From positions 1-18,924 of the forward strand of contig DAOTYX010000025.1 in NCBI GenBank assembly GCA_034434635.1: a stretch of 18,924 nucleotides of DNA, written 5' to 3'. Positions within the stretch are counted from its first letter, which is position 1. Each line of letters opens with the position of its first letter. Positions 1-8,308 of this stretch are shown one piece after another. Made by a program: the position numbers and the translations under genes. The notes below the pieces were generated by a model. It was not told the DNA's origin, searched no databases, and saw only the letters and a list, made by a program, of their open reading frames with translations. This stretch comes from DAOTYX01 sp034434635. Its GTDB lineage: Bacteria > Chloroflexota > Anaerolineae > B4-G1 > DUEL01.

Positions 1-2378
1 GTGCCGAAGCCCTCGTCAATGATCAGTGTCTGCAATTGCGCGCCGGCGCGGCGGGCCAGGAGACGGGAGAGGGCGATGCGCAGGGCCAGGTTGACCCGCA
101 ACTGCTCACCGCCGGAGTAGTTCTCATAGGGTCGTTCGCCCAACTCATCCATGATGCGGATGTCGAGCGCCTCCCGCACCTCACCGGCCTGAGTCTCCCG
201 TTGCGTCTCCAGGCGGACGTGCATGCGGCCGTTCGTCATCTGCGCCAACAGGCGGTTGGCCTCCGCCTCGATCTCCGGCACGGCGGCCTCGATGATCATC
301 GCCGGCACGCCGTTGACGCCGCAGGCGGCGCGCAGTTCTTCGTAGATGGACTGCTGGCGGGCCAGTTCCTGACGGCGGCGGAGGCGGCTTTCCTGTTGCT
401 GGGCCAGGGCGTCACAGGCCGCGAGCCGCTGCTCGGCTCCGCCCAGCCGCTGGCGGGCCTCGGCTTCGGCGTCACGGGCCTGGACGAGCGCCACCTCGAC
501 GGTTGGGGCGTCACGCAGCCGCTCCTCAAGCCGCGCCACCTCCCCAGCCTGTCGCTCGTGCTGGGCCTGGAGTTCGGCCATCTGCTGTTGCTGACGGCGA
601 ATCGCTTCCTCCAGGCGAACCAGAGCCGCCTCTTCCTGCTCCACGGTGGCGCGGGCCAGGTCCAGGTGGGCCTTCTGCTCCCGAAAGGGCTCGCCTTCGG
701 CCACAGCGCGGCGGGCGGCCTCGTGGGCGGCGGCATCGTACCCCAGGGCAGCAGCGCGGGCCAGCAGGGCAGCCAGGGCAGCGCGGTCGTCGGGGGCGTA
801 AGCCTGGGCGGACAGGTCGGCCTTCAGATGTTCCACCTCAGCCTGGGCATCGGGCAGCACGGCAGACGCCTCATCCCAACTACGCAACCTTTCCTGCAAT
901 GAGGCTGCCTTGCGTTCCAGGGCGGGGCGGTCGCGCAGGGGCCCTTCGGCCTGGGCGAGCGCCTCCTCCAGCCGCGCGGTCAGGGTTGCAACCTCGTCCA
1001 GGCGGGCGCGGTTGGCGCGATAGGTGTTTCCCATCCCTTTGCCATACGTCTCCAGGTCCTGAAGCAACCGCTGGCGGTGGGTCTCTGTCAGCGGTTGCCC
1101 GCACAGGGGACAGTCAGCCTCTGCCCGCGCCAGGAGGTCAATGCGCTCCTTAAGAGCATCCATCTCCGCTTTGAGCGCCTTGTTCTGGGCGGTCAGCGTA
1201 GCCCGCTCTTCGGTCAGCCGAACCAGGTCATCTCGGGCGGCGTCACGGCTGGCCTGCAGTTGGGTCAGGTAGTCCAATCGCGCCAGGAGGTCCTGGTGCT
1301 CCTGGTAGAGGTCGGGCGGCGGCTGGCGGGCGAGCAGGTCTTTCACCCGCTGTTCGGCGAGAGCCAGTCGGGTCTCCAGGTCATGGCGGGCGTCGGCGAT
1401 GCTCTGCTCCAGACGGCGGCGCTCGTCGTTCAGTTCGGTCAACGCCGAGAGTTTTTCGCTCAACGCCTGTTCCTGCTGCACGGCCTGCTGATAGGCGGCG
1501 TAGCCGGCCTCGATCTCGGCGGCGCGGGCCAGCAATCCCTTCTGCTCCTCCAGTCGGACGCGGCGCTCTTCCCGTTCCTGCTCCAGAGCCGTCCGCTCGC
1601 GCGCCGCTTCGCTCAACCGGCGGGCCAGTTCATCCTGTCGCTCCTGGAGGTGGCGGAGTTCGGCACGGACAGCCTCCATCTCCTGGAAGGCCGTCTGAGC
1701 GGCGGCGAGAGCGGCGGCGGCCTGGGCGGCCTCGGCGCGGGCGGCTTCCACCTGCGCCTCGATCTCCGGGCGACGGGCCAGTTCCGCGGCGATCTCTGCC
1801 AGGCGCAGGTCGAGGCTGCGGCTCTCCTCGTTCAGCGCACGGAGACGCTCCTTCGCCCGCTCCTCATAGACCGTCCAGGTGTCGAGGCCGAGGATGTCCC
1901 CCAGTACCCGTTTGCGCTCGGCGGGGGGGCGGGTGGTGAACTCATCAGCGCGGCCCTGGCGCAGGAAGGCCGAGTTGATGAAGGTGTCGTAGTCCAACCG
2001 CAGCAGACGGCTGATCTTCTCCTCGGTGGCGCGCAGGTTGCTCTCGGCCAGCGAGCGCCACTGACCGTTGTCCTGCACCTGCAGGTCCAGGAGGGAGGAA
2101 CCGCGCTTGCCCACCCGTCGCCGGCGCACCACGCGGTAAGTCTCCGCCCCCAGGCGAAAGGCGAAGTCCACGGCCATCTCCTCCTGGCCCAGGCGCACCA
2201 GGTCGTCGTCGCGGCGGGCGCGGGCGCGGCCCCACAGCGCCCAGGTGATGGCGTCGAGCAGGGTGGACTTGCCAGCGCCGTTGTCGCCACTCAGGCAGGC
2301 GACGTGGAGGCCGGTGAAATCCACCGTTGCCTGGCGGTAGCACATGAAGTTGGTGAGAGAGAGATGCTGAGGGATCAT
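1..2378 (-). CDS. sbcC: SbcC/Rad50-type DNA repair ATPase, C-terminus cut by window start
   Basis: The protein is a Rad50/SbcC-family ABC ATPase. In this family it works with an SbcD/Mre11 nuclease to process double-strand ends and hairpins in the cytoplasm. About 793 residues are visible. Walker A GDNGAGKST is at residues 31-39 and a zinc-hook CPLC at about 423-426, flanked by long Glu/Arg/Ala/Leu-rich coiled coils. The ABC signature YSGGEQ is at about 754-759 and Walker B LIIDEGFG at about 785-792, so only a short C-terminal stretch is missing. The ATG overlaps the aguA stop as ATGA, with no strong Shine-Dalgarno, which suggests translational coupling. No sbcD gene is visible in the window, so the partner is either beyond the left edge or elsewhere. 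The order of motifs makes the family certain. SbcC versus Rad50 naming is a matter of convention. Confidence 0.93.
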   Translation of the reverse strand, partial: MIPQHLSLTNFMCYRQATVDFTGLHVACLSGDNGAGKSTLLDAITWALWGRARARRDDDLVRLGQEEMAVDFAFRLGAETYRVVRRRRVGKRGSSLLDLQVQDNGQWRSLAESNLRATEEKISRLLRLDYDTFINSAFLRQGRADEFTTRPPAERKRVLGDILGLDTWTVYEERAKERLRALNEESRSLDLRLAEIAAELARRPEIEAQVEAARAEAAQAAAALAAAQTAFQEMEAVRAELRHLQERQDELARRLSEAARERTALEQEREERRVRLEEQKGLLARAAEIEAGYAAYQQAVQQEQALSEKLSALTELNDERRRLEQSIADARHDLETRLALAEQRVKDLLARQPPPDLYQEHQDLLARLDYLTQLQASRDAARDDLVRLTEERATLTAQNKALKAEMDALKERIDLLARAEADCPLCGQPLTETHRQRLLQDLETYGKGMGNTYRANRARLDEVATLTARLEEALAQAEGPLRDRPALERKAASLQERLRSWDEASAVLPDAQAEVEHLKADLSAQAYAPDDRAALAALLARAAALGYDAAAHEAARRAVAEGEPFREQKAHLDLARATVEQEEAALVRLEEAIRRQQQQMAELQAQHERQAGEVARLEERLRDAPTVEVALVQARDAEAEARQRLGGAEQRLAACDALAQQQESRLRRRQELARQQSIYEELRAACGVNGVPAMIIEAAVPEIEAEANRLLAQMTNGRMHVRLETQRETQAGEVREALDIRIMDELGERPYENYSGGEQLRVNLALRIALSRLLARRAGAQLQTLIIDEGFG

Positions 2379-3466
2379 ACCGGTTGCTGCTGGGTGATGC
2401 AGTGGATGTTCCCGCCGCCGAGGAGAATCTCTCGCGCCGGAACCCCGACCACACGTCGCCCCGGCAACAGTCGCTGGAGCGTCGTCAGCGCTTCGGCGTC
2501 GTGCGGGTCATCGAAGGTGGGGACAATAGCGCCGCCGTTGCAGAAGTAGAAGTTGATGTACGAAGCGGCCATGCGGTCGCCAGCCTGGCGCGGCAGCGTG
2601 CCCTCTACAGCGTCCACGCCTTCAGCCTCTTCGGCGGTGATGATGACTGGATTCGGCTGGTGGATCTTGTGCACCGTCAGTTTCCGCCCCCTGGCGTCAG
2701 TGACCGACATCAGGTAGTCCAGGGCCTCGGCGGAGCGCTCGTACTGCGGGTCGGCCTTGTCATCCGTCCAGGTCAGGGCAACTTCGCCGGGGCGCAGGAA
2801 GCACGCCAGGTTGTCCACATGACCGGTGGTCTCGTCGTGGTAGACGCCCCGCGGAATCCACAGGACCTTTTCGACATTGAGGTATTCCTTCAGGTAGTTC
2901 TCGATCTCGTCCTGTGTCAACTCGGGATTGCGGCCCGGGCTGAGGAGGCATTCGGCAGTGGTGATGCAGGTGCCCTCACCGTCCACGTGGATCGAGCCGC
3001 CTTCCAGTACGATGGGCGCCCGGTAGCGGTCCAGGCGCTCGATCTCCAGCACCTTCTGGGGGACGGCGTCGTCAAGGTCCCAGGGGAAGTACAGGCCGTT
3101 GTACAGTCCGCCCCAGGCGTTGAACTTCCAGTCAATCCCGCGCACCTCCCCCTGGCCGTTGATGACGAACGTCGGGCCGCAGTCGCGCATCCATGCGTCG
3201 TTGTTGGAGATTTCGACCACGCGCACGTCGGGCGGGAGCATCTGGCGGGCGTTGGCGTACTGGCTGTGGTTGACCCCCATCGTCACCGGTTCGAACTGCG
3301 CGATGGCGCGCGCCACGGCAACGAAGGCCCTTTGCGCCGGTTTCGCGCCCATCCGCCAGTTGTCCGGCCGTTGTGGCCAGAGCATCCATGTCCCGGCGTG
3401 AGGAGCGAACTCAGCCGGCATCCAGAAGCCATCAGCGCGAGGGGTCGAATCGCGCAACCGCGCCAT
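2375..3466 (-). CDS. aguA: agmatine deiminase
   Basis: Agmatine deiminase (agmatine iminohydrolase) hydrolyses agmatine to N-carbamoylputrescine and ammonia in the cytoplasm. The 363-residue length is normal for this guanidino-group-modifying (PPADI) family. Visible active-site elements are NNDAWMRDCGPTF (about 88-100), LEGGSIHVDGEGT (154-166), HDETTGHVDNL with the catalytic His (about 216), and GGGNIHCITQQ with the nucleophilic Cys356 near the C-terminus. The ATG abuts the permease stop codon (TAG then ATG, no gap). A strong AAGGAGG site lies 5 nt upstream, inside the permease gene. The gene sits in a carbamoyltransferase-permease-deiminase cassette like the Gram-positive agu operon. A peptidyl-arginine deiminase annotation is possible by homology, but the tryptophan-rich N-terminus and the context favour agmatine. 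Confidence 0.93.
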   Translation of the reverse strand: MARLRDSTPRADGFWMPAEFAPHAGTWMLWPQRPDNWRMGAKPAQRAFVAVARAIAQFEPVTMGVNHSQYANARQMLPPDVRVVEISNNDAWMRDCGPTFVINGQGEVRGIDWKFNAWGGLYNGLYFPWDLDDAVPQKVLEIERLDRYRAPIVLEGGSIHVDGEGTCITTAECLLSPGRNPELTQDEIENYLKEYLNVEKVLWIPRGVYHDETTGHVDNLACFLRPGEVALTWTDDKADPQYERSAEALDYLMSVTDARGRKLTVHKIHQPNPVIITAEEAEGVDAVEGTLPRQAGDRMAASYINFYFCNGGAIVPTFDDPHDAEALTTLQRLLPGRRVVGVPAREILLGGGNIHCITQQQPV

Positions 3467-4852
3467 CTACGCCTCCTTCCTCGAGATCAACAGGAGCACC
3501 TCGCCGATGGCCAGCGTGACAGCCACACCGATGAGAATAGGCGCGGCATACGCCCAGTCAATCGGCTCGCCGGGCACCCAGATGAAGAGGACTATCGCCT
3601 GGATGATAAAGAGCAGCCCCAGGATGGACATCACCCAGGCAAAGGGCTGGCCGCCGGGGAACCTGTAGGGGCGTCTGGCCTCCGGGTCGGAAGCGCGCAG
3701 TTTCAGGAACGCCGGATAGAGCATCAGGTAGGGCAGCAGAAAGACGATGGACGAGAAGGCGAAAAGCGTCCAGAACAGGTCTTCGTTGCTGCGGGCCAGG
3801 AAGCCATAGACGATGACCACGAGCGTGGAGACGATGCCGGTGATGATATACGCACCGACCGGTGTCTTGTTGACGGGATGCAGCCGGCCGAAGATGGCGG
3901 GCAGCGTGCCCTCCTCGGCGGCCTGCGCGGCAGTGCGATTGGCGCCCATCGTCCAGGTGACCATGTTGGCGAAGAAGGTGTACAGAGCACCAATGCCGAG
4001 CACGATCACCGCCACATTGGCCAAAGTGGACCCTCCAAGCACCGCCTGGAGCGTGTCCACGATGCCGGAGACCAGCCCGAGTTGGTCGAGCGGCAGGGCC
4101 AGCAGCATGCCGACGGTGGCGAAGAGGTAGAAGAAGGCGATCAAAACGCCGGCGGTGATGATGGCCTTCGGCACGTCGCGCCCCGGGTTTTTCATCTCCT
4201 CGCCCGCCCCGGACATGAGTTCGAAGCCGAGGAAGTTGTAGACGATGACCGGCAGGAAGGCCAGGCCAGCATCCCAGGTGGGAAGCATCGCCGTGAAGGA
4301 CATGTCGTTAGCCACACCGTTGCGCAGGGCGAAGATGACCCCGCCGATGCCCAGCACCATGATGATGACCGCCTTGACGATCGCGCCGACGTTCGGCACC
4401 CACTTGCCGATCTCGAGGGTGATGATCCCGACCAGCACGGTAATCCAGGTCATCACGATGCCGATGACGATGATCCACGTCAGGCTCATCTCCGGGAAGA
4501 ACAACTGGGCGAAGACACCGGCGAACAGGACGTAGACCGAGGGCATCCACAGGGCGACGTTGATCCAGTAGTACCAGGTCGTGCGGGCGGCCCACTTCTC
4601 CCCGAAGGCACGCCGCACCCAGACATAGATGCCGCCCTGTTCCGGGTACGTGGAGCCAAGTTCGGCGGTGATCAGACCATAGGGGATGAAGAACAGCACC
4701 AGGGTGATGATATACCAGGAAACGGACGAAGCGCCGATGGAGGCCGAGGCGGCCAGTGTGTCGAGCACGATGATGGCGCAGATGGAGAACAGAGTCATGT
4801 CCAGCCCGCGCAGGACCCTCTTGAATCCTTTCGTTCGAGTTTCAGCGGCCAT
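3467..4852 (-). CDS. APC-superfamily permease, probable agmatine/putrescine antiporter
   Basis: This is a 461-residue integral membrane protein of the amino acid-polyamine-organocation superfamily, with about 12 hydrophobic segments and a short basic N-terminus (TRTKGFKRVLRGLD). The family-typical TM2-loop region with AELGSTYPEQGGIYVWV lies at about residues 63-79. A GGGAGG Shine-Dalgarno overlaps the end of the upstream carbamoyltransferase gene, and the intergenic gap is only 6 bp. Its place between putrescine carbamoyltransferase and agmatine deiminase matches the position of the AguD exchanger in lactic acid bacteria. Agmatine import coupled to putrescine export is therefore inferred from context. 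The sequence alone does not exclude an amino-acid or GABA/glutamate-type exchanger. Confidence 0.85.
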   Translation of the reverse strand: MAAETRTKGFKRVLRGLDMTLFSICAIIVLDTLAASASIGASSVSWYIITLVLFFIPYGLITAELGSTYPEQGGIYVWVRRAFGEKWAARTTWYYWINVALWMPSVYVLFAGVFAQLFFPEMSLTWIIVIGIVMTWITVLVGIITLEIGKWVPNVGAIVKAVIIMVLGIGGVIFALRNGVANDMSFTAMLPTWDAGLAFLPVIVYNFLGFELMSGAGEEMKNPGRDVPKAIITAGVLIAFFYLFATVGMLLALPLDQLGLVSGIVDTLQAVLGGSTLANVAVIVLGIGALYTFFANMVTWTMGANRTAAQAAEEGTLPAIFGRLHPVNKTPVGAYIITGIVSTLVVIVYGFLARSNEDLFWTLFAFSSIVFLLPYLMLYPAFLKLRASDPEARRPYRFPGGQPFAWVMSILGLLFIIQAIVLFIWVPGEPIDWAYAAPILIGVAVTLAIGEVLLLISRKEA

Positions 4853-4858
4853 CTTTCC

Positions 4859-5881
4859 TTACCTCCCAGAATCTGAATGAGCGAACAGCGCCTCGATCTG
4901 CCCCCGATGATACGCCTTCAGTTCTTCCGAGGGCCGCTTGAGGCGGGGGTAGATCAGGTAGGCCAGCAACCCTTTCTCGGTGTGCAGGCGATTCTCGGAT
5001 TGGTCGAAGATGATCGAGCGGGGATGGTCCATCACCTCATCGGTGGCTTCCACGCCGCGCGATGCGGGCAGGCAGTGCATGAATTTGCAGTGAGACGGGG
5101 CTTTGTTGAACAGGTCGAGGTTTACCTGGTAAGTTGGCATGAAGGCGGCGCGGCGCTCGGGAATCTGATCCTCCTGACCGACCCACCACCACAGATCGGT
5201 GTAGATGAAGTCAGCCTGGCGCACCGCCGCCACCGGGTCGTCAGTGACCGTGAGCGTACCGCCCGATTCGCGGCAGTTGGCTTCCGCCTGAGCGACCCAC
5301 TCCGCCGGCGCCTGGTACTTCTTCGGCGCGGCATGGGTGAAGTGCATGCCCATGCGGGTGCAGATGAGCATCAGCGAGGAGAGGACATTCGTGGCGTCGC
5401 CGATGAAGGTCACATGCAGGTCTTCCAGCCGTTTCCCGGCGGGCATGTGCTCCATCATGGTCAGGACATCACAGACAACCTGGGTGGGATGGTTGTAATC
5501 GGTCAGGCCGTTGATGACGGGGACCTCAGCGTGTCTGGCCAGTTCGGTGATCGTCTGATGCTTGAGCGTGCGGGCGAAGATGGCGTCGCACATGCGCGAG
5601 AGGACTTTGGCTGTGTCGTACATAGACTCTCGCACGCCGAGGTGGATCTCGCCTGGCTTGAGATAGAGGGCGTGCCCGCCCAGTTCGGTCATCGCGACCT
5701 CGAAGGAGACTCGCGTGCGGGTAGAAGGCTCCTCGAAGATCATCGCCAGCGAGGCCCCTTCGAGCAGTTTGGGTGTACACCCCTGCCTGTCGGCAGCCTT
5801 GATGCGGCGGGTCAGTTCGATGATGTCGAGCAACTCCTCTTTCGTGAAGTCCTGTGTGTCAATAAAGTGTCGCAGTCTCAT
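4859..5881 (-). CDS. ptcA: putrescine carbamoyltransferase (OTC family)
   Basis: This enzyme belongs to the aspartate/ornithine carbamoyltransferase family. In the agmatine pathway it phosphorolyses N-carbamoylputrescine to putrescine and carbamoyl phosphate. The 340 residues include the carbamoyl-phosphate site STRTR (about 53-57), NHPTQ (about 130-134) and the substrate-loop motif MHCLPA (about 268-273). At residues 228-235, where ornithine transcarbamylases carry an SMG motif, the sequence reads TDLWWWVG. That loss, the VPVINGLTDYNHPTQ and GGTLTVTDD segments and a C-terminal extension resemble putrescine carbamoyltransferase. The start is ambiguous. Two ATGs are adjacent (5884 and 5881), and GGAGG lies 2 nt before the first but 5 nt before the second, so 5881 is chosen. 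An ornithine or novel carbamoyltransferase remains possible. No carbamate kinase is present in the window. Confidence 0.8.
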   Translation of the reverse strand: MRLRHFIDTQDFTKEELLDIIELTRRIKAADRQGCTPKLLEGASLAMIFEEPSTRTRVSFEVAMTELGGHALYLKPGEIHLGVRESMYDTAKVLSRMCDAIFARTLKHQTITELARHAEVPVINGLTDYNHPTQVVCDVLTMMEHMPAGKRLEDLHVTFIGDATNVLSSLMLICTRMGMHFTHAAPKKYQAPAEWVAQAEANCRESGGTLTVTDDPVAAVRQADFIYTDLWWWVGQEDQIPERRAAFMPTYQVNLDLFNKAPSHCKFMHCLPASRGVEATDEVMDHPRSIIFDQSENRLHTEKGLLAYLIYPRLKRPSEELKAYHRGQIEALFAHSDSGR

Positions 5882-5905
5882 CATCTCCTCCTCTGCCCAT
5901 TTTGC

Positions 5906-7741
5906 TTATCTTCTTGCCCGAAGGCGGGTCCATCTGTCTACCTGCTCCAGGATCTCCTCTGCGCTTCGGTAGGCCGCCTCGCCGCTGGCGCCCAGCATCT
6001 GCGCCAGTTCAGCGACCCGCTCCGCACCCTCCAGCGCGACGACGCGGGTGACGGTGCGACCCTCGGCGGCGACCTTCTCCACGCGCAGGTGTTGGTCGCC
6101 GAAGGCGGCCAGTTGCGGGAGGTGGGTGACACAGAGCACCTGATGGGCGACGCCGCCATTCTCGCCAGCCACGGTCAGCGCCCAGAGTTTCTCCCCCACC
6201 GTCGCACCCACCCGCCCGCCGATGCCCTGGTCAATCTCGTCGAAGATGAGCGTGGGCGTCTCATCGGCGCGGGAGAGCACCGCCTTGAGCGCGAGCATCA
6301 GCCGGGAGGTCTCCCCGCCGGAGGCGATCTTCGCCAGCGGCTTGGGAGGCTCGCCGGGATTGGGGGAGACCAGGAACTCCACCCGGTCAATGCCTGTGGC
6401 ATCGAACGCGACGCGGCAAGGGGTTTCAGCCTTCAGGGTTGCAGGTTGCAGGTTGTCCGGCTCCCCTGAAACCTGAAACCTGGAACCTGGAACTCCCTCA
6501 ACCGGCACCCCCTCCTCATCCTCCCGCCACTGGAAATCCACCTCGAATCGCGCCCCTTCCATGCGCAGGTCGGCCAGTTCCCGCTCAATGCCGCGGGCCA
6601 GTTCCTGGGCGGCATCCCGCCGGCGGCGGGAGAGTTCGCTGGCGACCCGTCCCAGTTCGATCAGGAACCGCTCCTCTTCCTCGCGCAAGGCGGCGATGCG
6701 CTCCTCGCTGTGGGTGATGGTGTCCAGTTCTTCGGCGGCGTGGCGGGCATAGGCCAGCACTTCGGAGATGGTGGAGCCGTACTTGCGCTCCAGGCGGCGG
6801 ATGAGGTCCAGCCGCTCCTCGACCTCGTTCAGCCGCTGGGGGTTGTACTCGACCCGTTCGCGGTAGTCGCGCAGCGCCCCCACCAGGTCCTGCAGGCGAT
6901 AGGTCAGGTCGTCCATCTCCTGCAGGCGGGGTTCGAGGGTGGTATCAATTCGGGCCAGCGCGGCCAGCGCCCGTGACGCCGTGCCCAACAGGTCGAGGGC
7001 AGCCGCCCCCTCGTCGCTCCCCTCCTCCAGCGTGCGCAGCACCTGAGCGAGCAGCGCGGCCAGTTGTTCGGCGTTGGCCAGGCGCACCCGTTCCTCAGCC
7101 AGCGTTTCCTCCTCGCCGGGGTGGAGCGCCGCTGCCTCGATCTCCGCGATCTGGTACTGCAACAGGTCCATCCGTCGTGCTCGCTCCTGCTCGTCCCGTT
7201 CCAGGTCGGCGCGGGCGCGGCGTACCTGGCGGATGCGGGCCGCCAGTTCACTCACCCTGGCACGTTGCTCCTGGAGCCCGGCGAAGCGGTCGAGCAGGTT
7301 GACGTGTTCGCGCACGCGCAGCAACGAGAGGTGCTCACTCTGGCCGTGGATGTCCACCAGCCCTTCAGCCACCTCGCGCAGCAGGGCCAGGGTCACTGCC
7401 CGCCCGTTCACCCGGCAGACGGTGCGGCCTTCGGCGCGCAGTTCACGGCTGAGGAGCAACGTCTCCGGGTCGTCTCCTTCCAGCCCCTGTTCGGTCAGGA
7501 GCGGCTGTAACGCAGACTGATGGGCGGGGTCGAGGGCGAAGAGCGCCTCTACCAGGGTCCGTTCCGCGCCAGCGCGCACGGCCGTGACGTCGGCGCGTCC
7601 CCCCAGCACCAGCCCCACGGCGTCAATGATGATAGACTTGCCGGCGCCGGTCTCGCCCGTGAGCACAGTGAAGCCGGGAGGGAAGGTCAGATGGAGTTCG
7701 TCTATGATAGCCAGGTCGCGGATGTGGAGTTCCTTCAGCAT
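5906..7741 (-). CDS. recN: DNA repair protein RecN
   Basis: RecN is an SMC-like ATPase that acts early in recombinational repair of double-strand breaks. The ATG at 7741 gives MLKELHIRDLAII, the usual family N-terminus; an in-frame GTG at 7750 would add three residues. Walker A GETGAGKS is at residues 29-36, followed by a long Glu/Arg/Leu coiled coil broken by a hinge. The signature ASGGETSR is near 470 and Walker B LIFDEIDQGIGGR near 497-509. The protein has about 611 residues, longer than the roughly 550-575 usual in model bacteria. Part of the extra length is an in-frame repeat element at 6421-6493 that encodes about 25 Pro/Gln/Ser-rich residues just before the ATPase C-lobe. The frame stays open, so the gene is presumably functional. 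It lies 25 bp after the zinc-finger gene and 21 bp before ptcA. Confidence 0.95.
   Translation of the reverse strand: MLKELHIRDLAIIDELHLTFPPGFTVLTGETGAGKSIIIDAVGLVLGGRADVTAVRAGAERTLVEALFALDPAHQSALQPLLTEQGLEGDDPETLLLSRELRAEGRTVCRVNGRAVTLALLREVAEGLVDIHGQSEHLSLLRVREHVNLLDRFAGLQEQRARVSELAARIRQVRRARADLERDEQERARRMDLLQYQIAEIEAAALHPGEEETLAEERVRLANAEQLAALLAQVLRTLEEGSDEGAAALDLLGTASRALAALARIDTTLEPRLQEMDDLTYRLQDLVGALRDYRERVEYNPQRLNEVEERLDLIRRLERKYGSTISEVLAYARHAAEELDTITHSEERIAALREEEERFLIELGRVASELSRRRRDAAQELARGIERELADLRMEGARFEVDFQWREDEEGVPVEGVPGSRFQVSGEPDNLQPATLKAETPCRVAFDATGIDRVEFLVSPNPGEPPKPLAKIASGGETSRLMLALKAVLSRADETPTLIFDEIDQGIGGRVGATVGEKLWALTVAGENGGVAHQVLCVTHLPQLAAFGDQHLRVEKVAAEGRTVTRVVALEGAERVAELAQMLGASGEAAYRSAEEILEQVDRWTRLRARR
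6421..6493 (-). repeat. inverted array of 7-bp repeats, translated in frame inside recN
   Basis: On the recN coding strand this 73-bp element reads two GTTCCAG units, two GTTTCAG units, a short spacer, two CAACCTG units and then CCTGAAGG and CTGAAAC. The right half is roughly the reverse complement of the left, so it could fold as an imperfect hairpin. It adds a low-complexity Pro/Gln/Ser-rich segment to RecN without breaking the frame. It resembles in style the short tandemly repeated heptanucleotide elements described in cyanobacteria, but I cannot name the family. Confidence 0.75.
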
Positions 7742-7766
7742 CTCTGTCACGCCTCACACAGTGGTT

Positions 7767-8294
7767 TTAGGGTCGGCGACGGGTGCGCAGGCGAGCGACG
7801 GCGGCGCTAATGGCCCCGATCAGGTAGACGATGTGCCAGAGCAGGGGCCATACTGCGAACAAGGAAGCGGGCTCAGAGGATGTGAGGAGCGCCGGGAAGA
7901 AGGCCAGCAACAGCCATGGCCCATCGGCGACGAGGATACAGGCGGCGACGACCAGCCAGGTATGCGGGCCGCGGCGCCGGCGGATGGCCCAACGGACCGC
8001 TTCGGCGATGCCGATGCCAGCCAGGGGCCCCAGGAAGATGGCGAACCAACCCAGGGCCGGGATGAGCGCGCCGCCGACCAGTCCCAGGGGGAAGGCGACC
8101 AATGCCGCGATCAGGTAGTGGACCGGGCGGAAGTCGGCATAGAAGATCTTTTGCTGCTGATTGATGCAGTTGCGGCAGCGATAGCCCACCTCCGTGCGCA
8201 CGGCACACTTGGGGCAGATGGGGGCGCCGCAGCGGTTGCAGCGCAGGTAGGTCTCGACGTTGGGATGGTTGATGCAGCGAAGGGGTTCACTCAT
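7767..8294 (-). CDS. B-box-like zinc-finger membrane protein of unknown function
   Basis: The function is not recognised. From the ATG at 8294 the protein has 175 residues. The N-terminus holds a cysteine/histidine cluster: Cys7, His10, Cys19, Cys22, Cys27, Cys30, Cys40 and Cys43 (LRCINHPNVET, RCNRCGAPICPKC, YRCRNC). It resembles the B-box-type zinc binding domain seen ahead of membrane segments in many bacterial hypothetical proteins. A basic linker leads to about four hydrophobic helices (roughly 58-80, 82-103, 113-137 and 146-168), then an Arg-rich tail (RLRTRRRP). A TTG start 18 nt further upstream lacks a ribosome site, whereas GGGA precedes the chosen ATG. The gene sits 14 bp after the restriction gene and 25 bp before recN. 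Homologues of this layout are often fused to rhomboid-like domains, but none is visible here. Confidence 0.75.
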   Translation of the reverse strand: MSEPLRCINHPNVETYLRCNRCGAPICPKCAVRTEVGYRCRNCINQQQKIFYADFRPVHYLIAALVAFPLGLVGGALIPALGWFAIFLGPLAGIGIAEAVRWAIRRRRGPHTWLVVAACILVADGPWLLLAFFPALLTSSEPASLFAVWPLLWHIVYLIGAISAAVARLRTRRRP

Positions 8295-8308
8295 TGTGCA
8301 TCCCGTTA

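Noticed and set aside
36..2549. Open frames on the plus strand (36-902 and 1077-2549)
   Set aside because: Both are antisense to the SbcC coiled coil and ATPase motifs, which are unmistakable on the minus strand. The Gln/Leu/Gly-rich translation has no recognisable domain.
2384..4876. Very long open frame (830 codons) on the plus strand
   Set aside because: It lies antisense to agmatine deiminase and the permease. The product is rich in Asp/His/Gly/Gln with no domain, as expected from the opposite strand of GC-rich genes.
7742..7750. GTG start for recN adding three residues
   Set aside because: Family alignment favours the ATG at 7741. The only ribosome-site candidate is too close to the GTG.
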